In this document: positions 50,719 to 62,200 of the stretch, piece by piece
How positions within the stretch are numbered: the first letter of the stretch is position 1
Layout of the letters: every line of letters starts with the position of its first letter
NCBI RefSeq assembly: GCF_037392515.1
Contig: NC_090282.1
Location: forward strand, 58,490,843 to 58,554,842
Length of the DNA stretch: 64,000 nt
Origin: Haliotis asinina
Taxonomy: Eukaryota > Mollusca > Gastropoda > Lepetellida > Haliotidae
Direction: 5' to 3'
The notes under the pieces: model-generated
Database searches by the model: none
What the model saw: only the letters and a program-made list of their open reading frames with translations
Told to the model about the DNA's origin: nothing
Translations under genes and position numbers: made by a program

Positions 50719-53121
50719 ACAAACAAAAAAACGAACGCAACGTGTTTCGCAGATCATTTAAACATAAAACATGTCTTTGTCGACAGTATGTAAGTATGTA
50801 ATAAATTATGTCTGAAACAGGCTGACACTTCAGTCCAAAATCGATGATCTATTCATTTTGAAATTGTTTTACTCCTTAAGTATGGTATCTTTTGTTATAT
50901 GTACAAACGAGCCAGAAATCTGCATAACGTTCACCTACAGCTGATTGTTAGTTGAATAAAATGGCTTTATGTGAGTCATATATTGATTCCTCATCAGAAA
51001 CCATCTACATGTACAGTCTCTGCTGAACTGACAAATATTAAAACTGGTTCCGCGGGTTTTGATACTGGGTCATTTACAGTAGCTGTATCAACAATATCTT
51101 CTAGGACAGGGCGTGCTGACCTGGTGTAGTTTGTTGTTTGTGTTCTGTTGTTTATGTTTGTCTTAACTTTGTCGCGTGTTCAGAAGAATGTTTTACTTTT
51201 AAATATACTATAATTTCCCTGTTTTAAAATGTTTCATCAATGTGTGCTTACACTGTGTATTTTCCTGGCTACGCGCCTGTCAATAGAGTAATAGCGATAC
51301 TATCATTTTTTCTTACTTTTGAATTCTTTCAGCATGCGAGTTTGACTTTTTAACCTAACCACAAGCGCGTTTCCTTATTACAACAGACGGTGCACTTCAA
51401 AGAAAATTTTACTGAATTCACAAAGGCCGTCTTCCTGGGAAAACACCGCTGCGTCATCTCGCACACGTCATCTCGTACATTGAGCCTGACGGTGAAGTTT
51501 GCGATGACGCAACTTTATACAGTGGAAGCTGTCAAAACCGGCATCTGACCAATCCGGCTAGTGGTCAACAGCATAAAATCTCAGTCCCGTCCGTGGCATG
51601 TAAATTTATCATCAGCTCTATGATCCGGCATGTTGTCTAAACCGGATTATTTCCTCAGTCCCGATGAGTACCGGTTTAGACAACTTCCACTATAGTCTGT
51701 TTGCAGTGAAAACGTACCCATGAATTTCACTTGAAACAAAAGGTAAACCAAATAAAGAGAAATCAAAAGTGGGAATTCTCATAATTTGACTTGAAAACTG
51801 AATATATAAGTCTCAGAACATTAAATGTAGGTTGTTTAACAAACGATCCTAGTTTCAAATCATTATTTTTCGTTTGTATTACAAGATGGTACTTACTGAA
51901 AACAGAAATGTAATACTGATAATACACTTGTCCTCGTTCGTAACACTGGTATGGATACAATCTGTAGGCACCATTCCTGGTGATACTGACGTAATATTGT
52001 TGGAATGTTGTTGAAAGAGCACCCAGCTCACCCACCTGTATATTATACATGTACACATATAGGGTACATATGTGAAATGCGAAAAGAAATAGTGTAAGAA
52101 AGAAAATAATAAAGGGTAATCCCAGATAAAACATAATGTTTCATGATATGAATTAAACTGCTTTTCACCAGTGTGTTCGAATATACTTGGCTGCTGGAAA
52201 CATTACAACGACACTCTTGTGAAAATGGAAAAGGCTTTTATTCTTCGTTTAGACAACCTAACCTGTAACTGTACACACAATTATCGCTGATAAACATATC
52301 TGGTCCTTAATTAGGATTATGTGAATAATAGTTGTGAAATGAGGGGAACTGCAGTAGTGATAGCCCTAAAAATACATAATCATCTATATAATACTTAATA
52401 ACTGGAAATACACATGCACAATACACATGTTTGCCACAAACATCAAAGATACAGAGAATCTGATTCATTTCTAAATGACAGACACTCAAAAATCAATGTG
52501 GTATTGCTCAAATTACATCTTGTAAACATAATCGTATTAATGTACAAATCAGTTTCAATAAATATGAAAAATATATGGAAATTTCTTCGCTGTCAATACG
52601 AGATTATATAATAACTAACATCTAATGTACTCTTTGAAGTGTAATGATATTTTCAAAAAACTTTCGGGAAGCTATATTCCTTATAGATAAATTTTCAAGC
52701 GTGGGTTGTTTCGTCGTGGTTAGCGTATGGTAGCCTTGTTCAGTCAGGAGAGGCACATAACAACATTAAATCATTCAGGGTTGTGTGTTCACATACACAT
52801 ATCATGACTAGTTCGACATGTATATGGCGCCAATGTAAATTTGCCACAAACACCGTAAAGGTTGCATGGTTTAAATGAAGCAGTTAAGACGACACTCAGT
52901 CACGTTTTGGTATTCCAGACATTATTTCATAACACTCATAATCTAAGATTGCACTTTCCTTGCCAGCATCGATCATGCCTTCACAAGTGGAGTTGTAAAT
53001 TACACTGTGTTGAGATAAGTGCGAGAGAGATTAACAGGGCAAATTACGTAAAGAAAACCGGGACAACATTTCGGGTTAAGGGGGTCTGCTCATTGAATAT
53101 TTCCAGTGTTGCCAGAGAATA
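50719..53121. other. No gene seen; one SINE fragment
   Basis: Noncoding, apart from a family-A fragment at 51955-52040 (CACCATTCCTGGTGATACTG, TATTGTTGGAATGTTGTTG, ACCCAGCTCACCCA). The last few hundred bases should contain the 3' untranslated region of the arrestin-domain gene. Confidence 0.45.
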
Positions 53122-53273
53122 TTACTGTGGTTGCGATGACGGTCGAGTTGTGTCTCCCCAGTTGTAATAGGCGTACATGGGGGTGAAGTCGAGGTCGCGC
53201 TGGGCATGATCGTTTTCACAGTCATTTTGAATAGTAACAGTGCCAAACATACATTCAGCATACGACGGTGGAG
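53122..53273 (-). CDS. ARRDC exon 7 with PPxY motif
   Basis: The acceptor TTGAACTTTCAG precedes 53273; TAA at 53122-53124. Encodes PPSYAECMFGTVTIQND and DLDFTPMYAYYNW, the typical end of alpha-arrestins. Confidence 0.85.
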
Positions 53274-56200
53274 CTGAAAGTTCAAACACACGCAACACTT
53301 TGAAACCACAGATAAGGGGTACAACTGTTTTGAATCACTATGCAATATATGTTATATAGAAGAGAAATACACTCTATTTATATAGAAGTGGTTATTGAAA
53401 TGAGAAAAACGAAGTGAGAGCATGACAGTTGAGAAGCAGCTAGGCTTTGCTCAAGAGTAAGCGTGTCAGTCGTGGAGGAGAGAGAGGTAAGGTGAAACGC
53501 GAGTAACATTAAGAATAGTACTTGAGGGGGTAAGCGCGTCGGGTATCGATGGAGGAGGAAAGCTACAGAAGAAACGCGTTAGACATTGAGAAAGGAAAGT
53601 AAAGGTTGAAACGCATCATGGAGAGGAGCTCCTGAAGATAAAGGCACGTCAGACATTGAGAAAGAAAAGTGAGGAGTGAAACGCATCAGGCATCGAGAAG
53701 AGCACGTGGGGGGAGCAGGGCATCGATCATGGAGAAGAGAACCTTAAGGGAGAAGCGCGTCCTTCATGGGGAAGAGGACCTGATGGGAGAAGAGCGACAG
53801 GCATGGAGATGAGTTGGGAGACGGAAATGAAAAAGGGACGTGAAGAGTGAGCGCAGAGGAAATGGACAAGTTGAGTGATAAAGAACGGCGCACATACGGG
53901 CGACAGATCAGAGCGGTGAAGAATGGTCAGAGTGTATGTTAGCGAAGAAGTCCAGCCAGTTAGGAAATGAGGGTGGGCAGAGGTGTTAATACTTTTCGGG
54001 AAGCTAAACGATAACGGGAAACTCACGCAGTGAATCTGCAGGTTGTACATCAACCTGTGCGCCTTCCCGTGAAAGCTGATCCTGGTTTGGACCTTGGAAC
54101 GGCGAAGTAGATCTGTTCTCTTTCACTGCAGCTCTCAGCGGTATTGATCCAATGAACACTTTCAGTGGTATTTCTAACTTCAACGCGGGACCAGCAGGTT
54201 CCACACAAAACTGAAATTGGTTAAAATCTTTTACGAAAATTATGTTTTTTGCGAATAAAATGAACAGAATTGCAAATTCACATGGAACTAAGAGACAAGT
54301 TGTTCCGAAACAGATTTGTGTGTTACGAAAATCAAGCATTAGTGTTTTATTACCTTTTACAAAGAGATATTCTGCCTATACTATAAAGATAGTTTCCTTA
54401 TCCAGAAATAGATGAAGTTCCACTGAACAGTCTTTCGTTAGTTCTTACGGTCTCCCAATATTCCAGCAACAGGCCTTGTTACAAACTGAATTTATATTAG
54501 TCAATCCGATGGTTGACATCATGAGCATCGATATTTGCAACCTCCATATGACCTGATCATGTTAGAATCCTACAGCGACAACTGCGGGTTGCTGAAGATC
54601 GGTCCTAACATGGATTTTTCACGGGTATATTTAGATATATACATACCTTAACAAAGTAATCAATGTCGATTATACTGCAGCCGTTTAAATGGGAAGGTGG
54701 AGCTGGGGGTATTTTTAGCAAATCCCCGGTCCAGATATCCGATTCCCCAGGAGGGATTTCACTGTGGGATATTTCGCAAATTTTCTTGATGTTGGTACGG
54801 GATCTTTTCGTTGTATGATATGTCACAACCTAAAAATGGGGAAGCATCAGATTTTTATCTTTAGCTCCACCTTATCACATATTCAACTCTCCTATGCAGA
54901 ACATTAAAAAAGACATTAAGAGACTGTGCTCAATTTAATGATCATAGTAAACATTTTTGCACGTGGTCTGCACATAGTGTAGCATAATATACAGAAATTG
55001 CACTAAATTGGGTTATTGAAGATGAATTCTATAAATACAAGAATTGTTGCTTTTTGACGGTTTATGTGAAACGAGGTAAATTCTCACAGACCATACACAG
55101 CTCAGCAAACGATCTCTTCATTTTTCTGTTACTGTGGTTGATAATCTCAGCTTTGATAGGTACAGCTTCCCCCGGAACAAAGCCACATCGGTCAATTTGG
55201 AACCTGCAACTTATTGGACCGGATGTACAGCACAGACAGCAGAGTGTTTCTTGGTCTTCTCCTCTCAGACCTTGCTGCAAACAAAGACCATATCAGTCGA
55301 TTTAACAACCATGTACAAATACCAACATGACATTCAAATATTATCAGTTGGAGACTGGACGTTTGGTGGGTTTGTTGCTTTGGTTACCTCGTGCCAAACT
55401 GGACGTCATTGAGCTCTGAAAAGATTCTACCCACGAAACTCTACCCGCCAGTCAAACAACACAATACAGTTTTCTTTCATGCAGTGGAGTCACTCAGCGG
55501 TCCACAACCAATAAAGCATAAAAAAGTACAACCTAAACTGACATGCGAAATATTAAACAGTACACAGTTTACATGAATCTCTGCCCATGTGGGGTTTCCG
55601 GCTTTGAACATGCGACCAACCAGCCAACAGAGGCACTCAAACTCCAAGAAGTCAAATAATTTAAAAGTACCATTATCAGAAACAAAATCAAAGCCTACCA
55701 AAACAAACATGTTCCCAAAGTGCAAAATAAGGACAACAATATGAAAATCTAAATTAAATTATATACACGCAAAAACAACCTACAAAACAACAACAAAAAC
55801 AACAACAAAAATATGATAGAAAATTGCACGAACTCCCCCAACAAAATGACATTCCCACCCACACTGACAGTTTATCCACTACCTCTCCAACCATTATCCC
55901 CAGATTAAAGGTGCAGTTGTCTCCACCCTAACCAGACGAGCCAAATCCAAGATCATCTTATCCCAGCGTTTGCTTACTAGTATCATTACACCATTAACCC
56001 CTCTTCCACCAGTAGCCAAAAATTATAGCACGACTGCAGCATTTCTGGTGTTGGAACACAACGCAAAAATATTTACGTAGGGCATCCCTTGAAATATACA
56101 CTGTAAATCTTACACAGACGTATCTGTGTATGTTCAGGGCATAATGCATAACCATAACAACAGTCCAGTATCCCGATCCGCAAAGCTTTCGTAACGTTAT

Positions 56201-59200
56201 GACATGTCGTTTATCATAGGCTTCCGAATGTCGTAGCGCTACGAACGATTTGTGGCTCGAGACTCAGGTACTTGCGTCACAAAGCGATCTGAGTGTTGAG
56301 GTGATGGTAAGCCAATATTAAAGCAACTTCCTAACTTCCAGTAAGCCTTTCGTCCCATAATCACAATCAAACTGAAATAATCTAAAAAACAACAAAGGTG
56401 GCAATCTTTGAACCTTCGATCTCAACTACAAATGCTTAAAAAAAGGATGCTCCATGCGTTTCTTGTATGCACAAATCCAAGGTCGGGAAATCGGTAGATC
56501 ATTATTATTTAGGCTGAAACAGAAAAAGACGGTAGGATCACTATGCATTACTGTTCCAGGAATACCTACACGCATACGTGAAAATCGACCGAAAGGTACG
56601 AGGTCAGCTATCATGAATTTTATGTACGCTTCCTTCGAGTTTTATCAAATATCGAGATATCCCTTTTCAGCTCAACGCATTTCATATATTTGTCTATGTT
56701 GTTAGAACAAGCAACATCTCAGCAAGGCCATGTGTAGGTACACTGCTATGTACACCGATGATGTGGGATACGGAGAAAAAGGACCCCAGCAAAAACGGCC
56801 CCCAGAAAAATCGAGAAAACGGCCACCGTTCACGAGAAAACGGCCTCTGTGTCTAGAGAAAACGGCTAACATCAAAGGATATATTATTTATCCTAAATAG
56901 TAACCTTTTGTCGGTGGTACCTTTGAAGACTGCAATTGATTAGTTGTTTTTATAGCTACGATGAACAAGCCGATGTGACTGCCATTAGATTTTACAGTTA
57001 AGAATAATTAGAGATGGAGAGGACGTTAATAAGGAAGTGTCTATATTGATCAGTGGATTAGTTGAAGATTACTGAGGGAGTCTGTTTTAACTAATTCCTA
57101 CTGGCTTCTAGTTCTAGTACTCGGGTGCATCCGTAATAGGCGGAATTATGAAAGCATTTTTTTCCAAAACTATAAATCAGGGAAGGTAACCTTTAGAATG
57201 TTTTTACCCTTTGAAAAAAGGGTCGTAGAAACAAATGTTGGTTACTGAGTTTGTGTGTGTGTGTGTGTGTGTGGGGGTGGGGGGGGTGGGGGGGTAAGTA
57301 GTTTAGAGAGTTTAGTAACATGCAAAGCTAACACTCCACACACGTCAATGTGGAGCTAACTCGAAAGGATGAGGGAGAACGGCTATCATTCAATGACTGC
57401 TGCGGCTCATGTTTGAGCGTATACGGGTGATTCCAGTGATCCCAATTTCGCACTTATTTACGCGGTGCCGGCGGCACGTATATTTCTGCTTCATCATGAC
57501 ATGCTTTATCAATGTCATTGACATGCTTTATCACCATGCCATGTCACCATGTTGGACTCATACGACCTTACTGTCATACTCTTCTTCTACATCCTTGCTC
57601 TCCGTGGGACGTTTACCGACAGATGGATGGATAGAATTTCTATACTCATAACTTTCATGGGCAAAAGAAATCTCAGTGTGCCACTCCTACTTTTTCATAG
57701 CATAAGTTTGTGAACAATTATCGAATATTTATGATACATTAGCAGCGGCAACACCTGTCACAAACATGCATAGTGTGGAGTTCAGTAGAAAAGCACACGA
57801 AAAATGTGTGCACTGGGACTAGAAATGTCCAGATGCTAACACTTTGCTGGAGATTTGTGAAATGATAGGCGCAAAACTGATCCTCGTAGCACATTCTCAT
57901 GTATTCTCTTAAGACGACTAAGAGTTGAAGTCTAAACAAACAAATATATGGCTCGATATACATATATAAGCCTTGATAATTTGTGACTTTTATGCTTCAT
58001 GTGTGATTCTACATAGGATTCTACATAAATTGTCATCAAGAAATTGTATGTCTGCATAACTATCTTCAGTGTTTATAACAAAACTGTCTGTCAAAGAAGT
58101 CACATGGTTATAGCTTCTAGACAGAAACAGACATCATATATTTCCAAAGCAGGACCATATTCTTTTTAAAGCTCCAACCTAGAAAAAGTGAGTGAGTCTA
58201 GAATATCATGACGGGGGATACCCGAAATGGGCTTCATACATAGGCTCCCTATGGGAATCGAAACAGGGTGAACATTGTAACCACTTGGCTACCCCGCCAC
58301 CCTTGATGCGCGCAGAGGCCATCTCTTGTTCTTGTTGCTGAATGATCATCAAAACGTATTATAGAAAACACCACCTACCATGGCTTCCGGTTCAGCGTTG
58401 AGGTCGAGTAAGTTAGCAACTGTAAAAAGTTTTTTCGTTGTGTCGTCATAAGTCCATGGCTTGGTAATGACTCCTCTCAACCAATAGCGTACTCTGCCCA
58501 ATGCGCCTTCAAATGAGGAGGGTATGTCGGGTGGCAGTTGGTACTGAAAGGAGTATGCGTAACGCCCTGCGGATAGAGTGACGTTGTCCCCAGCTTCTCC
58601 CGCTGCTGAAATTACAATGTTGTCGTTAAGAGGAGGTCATGTCATGCATGTTCAAAGAAGCCGAAGTGTAGGAAGTGTTTCATGATATTATATTGTTATG
58701 TGGGAACCCCGTTCATTATTAAATATATGTAGTTCTGAAACTAGTCTGTTGAGATTCAGTAAAGGGCAAAGGTGTATTTGAACAGATCATGTGTACATGT
58801 AATCTGAAAGCTTCTAGAACAAAGATGACAAGAATTTATGGATGATCAACTTCTTTATTGCAGGGTAGCGACGTTTCGGTATAGATTCTTATACCGTTTT
58901 CAAGCGTGTGGGGAATGGCAGGGGGAGTACAATATATATACAGCAGAGATGAGCATGTGATGACAATACAACAATAACAGGATTAACAATAACTATTTGA
59001 GGTAACAATACATTAGAGAAGTGTTGAGGTAAGCTGATTAAGGACTGAAGCCAGCGGGTGAGTTGACAGAAGCCAGAGTGAGATGAGTGGATTAATTGGT
59101 GGAAGCCAGGGTGAGTTGAGTGGATAAATTGAGACTGGGGGCCAGAGTGGGTTGATTAATTAGTGTTAATGATGCAGTTGAATGCCGGAGAGACAAAGAC

Positions 59201-62200
59201 GCCTTGATCCCTGTTGATTGTTGGGTTGTGTCTGCGGATTTGTACTGCTTCAGCAAGTTTGCGTTGTTTGAAGTCATGTTTGTTGCTAGCAAGTGTTGTG
59301 ACAGTGTCCCAGTTGATGTTGTGGTCAGGAAATTTGGTGATGTGTTCCGAAATGGCTGATTTTGTGTCACCTTTGTTTGTGGAGGTTTTGTGTTCTTTGA
59401 TGCGTATGTTGAGTGGTCTGGATGTTTCCCCAATGTAGTTGCTGCCGCAGCTGCAGCTGATGTTGTAGATGGCGCCTTTAGGGTGTTGTTGTTGTGTACT
59501 GTGTTTCCTACCGTTGGCCTTAATGATTGTTTTGAGGGGTGTTCCTGTTGTAAAGTAGGTGTCAATGCCTGCTTGTTGCTTGAGTAGGCGACTGATGTGG
59601 TGTGATGTTTTGCCGGTGTATGGTAGTGATCATCCATAAATTCTTGTCATCTTTATCTCAGCAACTTCTAGAATGCCTCTCAAACAGTTTAGCTTCTAGA
59701 ACAGTATAAATTTATTCATTTTATCATAATGCACTATTATGAAGTCTAACGCAGCATATTCAAGAATATTCTAGAAGATATTAATAAGGATACTTAATTT
59801 TTTTTCATCACACATTACATCACGACTTGTGTAAAATGTTGTTGATTTGCCTTTAATTCTTGGGCATACGGCTTTGTAGGTTAGCTTATTGTTTCATTTT
59901 GGAAACCGACACAACATTGTCACTTATTATGTTTTTCATACCCGACAGTGAAGGCAGCGGAGGCGGTGTGACCAATTACTCTGATATTATGAACTCACCA
60001 AAAACTCCAAATGGTGACTGGACAAACACGTGTTTCTCTAGCAACACTGTTTTTGTTGAATGAAGTTCATCCTCACCGCCTCCATGGTGTAGTGGTGAGA
60101 GTGTCCGCCCGGAGAGCGGAAAGTCACGGGTTCGATACCCGGCTGCTCTTGTTGATCCCTGCCTTGCACTCGACATTATTGGGTACAACAATGACTGGTC
60201 AGCTCGGACTCCGTTTAATGTGCAATTGCAGCATGGTATCTTAGTAAGTAAGCACTTAAAAACCTTTCTTGGCTAGAACAAGCAGCCACATACACAAACG
60301 CAAACACGTTGTCGTATGAGCGAAATATTCGTTAGAATTTGCTAGATTACATTCATGTAACTTCTTGTCGGGTGCAAGGTGACTAAATATATTTTGTGCG
60401 AATACATGTGGTGCAGTGGGGTAGCTTAGAGATGAAAGCATTCATTTGTCACGTCAAGAGCCCGTCCTAGATTCCCTACAAGGATGCAATGTGTGAAGTC
60501 ACCCAGTCACCACGTACATGCGAGGTGGTGTGAGGGATGTCGGTAATAATAGATGTGCATTTGTAATGCGCCTTTTCCATTTTCCACAGTGAAAATCACA
60601 GTATTACCATGAACGAAGCTACCTGAAGTTTAGTAGTCACATGACGTATTCCACTGTGTACCCACGTTTATCGCTACTTCTAACAGTGTCCGGTTAGATC
60701 ACAGTGCGTCAACTTAATATGGAAGGAATGCAAACCCCAGACCTTCTATACTTTTAAGAAACCCACCAGCGCATGTGGGATACAGACAGATTTTAAAACA
60801 TAATGGAGGCGAACACAGATTCGAAACAACGATCGTCACCTTCTGGTGTGTAGTTTGTTCGGAACATGAACTGAGATAAAAAACGTTTGTGTTCGTTTAG
60901 ATACGGCAATTTTCGATGTCCTTAGATAGCACCCACCGCATACTATGCATACCGTTGTATTACATTCGGTACCAGCTTTGTCACGTTAATGTCAACTATA
61001 TCATGCATCTTGTTAACAACCATAGAGCTCCTCGCAAATTTTCACAAGATCTGACATCATTAAATGCCAAAGAACCCAAACTGTATCACATTCCATTAAA
61101 CAATTAATCACTTCCCGACTATCGTCAGACGTCCATGTTAAGTTGCCAGTGCATACGGATACCAAATGAATGCAGTAACCTGCAGTGACATCTCACTTTG
61201 ATAGTATTTCCCGCATGATATATGTCAACAGCGGATATGCACTTCCTCTGCCTCAATTTGACAATAAGTATCCTGCCCTTCAAAGATTTAAGTGCACCGC
61301 TGTTGGATTTAGAAACCAATTGATATTCCACCAATTCGGAGCTTGACACCAGACGCGTAAATATGTGTGTTATATGTCAGAATAAAGTATACTGACTCGA
61401 TGATCCGTCATCATCTAACATTATACATTAACATAGAACCATCCTTCACAACTTACTAGAGCCGGCAGGAAATATGTGATTGCTTGTAATAACTTAAATG
61501 GTCCATAAATACCTTTCCCAAACAGAACCAATTCGTCGTTGAAGTAGGTATCGTGCGCTATATAATGCTTGGTGACAGTTCGCCTGGCCATCCCAACTCC
61601 CTTAGAGCAGCTTTCCGACCATTTCACCCTGGCCCCGCCGAACAGCTGAAGCTGTATGCCTGCAACAGATGTATTACGGTCAGGTGAAACAGCTTAAGCT
61701 GTATGCCTGCAACAGATGTATTACGGTCAGGTGAAACAACTGAAACAGTATGCCTGCAACAGATGTATTACGGTCAGGTGAAACAGCTGAAGCTGTATGC
61801 CTGCAACAGATGTATTACGGTCAGGTGAAACAGCTGAAGCTGTATGCCTGCAACAGATGTATTACGGTCAGGTGAAACAACTGAAACAGTATGCCTGCAA
61901 CATATGTATTACGGTCAGGTGAAACAGCTGAAGCTGTATGCCTGCAACAGATGTATTATGGTCAGGTGAAACTGCTGAAGCTGTATGCCTGCAACAGATG
62001 TATTACGGTCAGGTGAAACAGCCAAAGCTGTATGCCCACAACGGAAGTATTTCGATCTGTTAAAAGCTAAAACTGTATGCCTACAACAGATGTACATGTA
62101 TTATGGTCAGGTGAAACAGTGTCACAGAAAGTGCAATGGCCGTGAGTTCGAATCCAAGGATCGAAAAGTGACGATTTATCAGCTCAGCTGTGATTTGTAG

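Larger units (their letters stand above)
55275..58184. other. ARRDC intron 3; no other gene seen
   Basis: Contains an iterated AGAAAACGGCC patch near 56780-56870 and a GT/G-rich tract at 57252-57296; otherwise unremarkable. Confidence 0.5.

Noticed and set aside
50491..50757. Val/Cys-repeat peptides on the minus strand
   Set aside because: They are translations of the CA microsatellite.
58870..58915. Confirmed hammerhead ribozyme
   Set aside because: The stem II-like hairpin and GAAAC are present but the CTGATGA core box is not, so only a resemblance is claimed.
59092..59637. 181-codon Thr/Ser/Ala-rich minus-strand protein
   Set aside because: It is an out-of-frame reading of the Penelope-like GIY-YIG region, which is recognisable in another frame.
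60085..60155. tRNA gene (A box, B box and anticodon-like stem present)
   Set aside because: The acceptor stem ends do not pair and the sequence continues as a SINE body, so it is a tRNA-derived repeat, not a functional tRNA.
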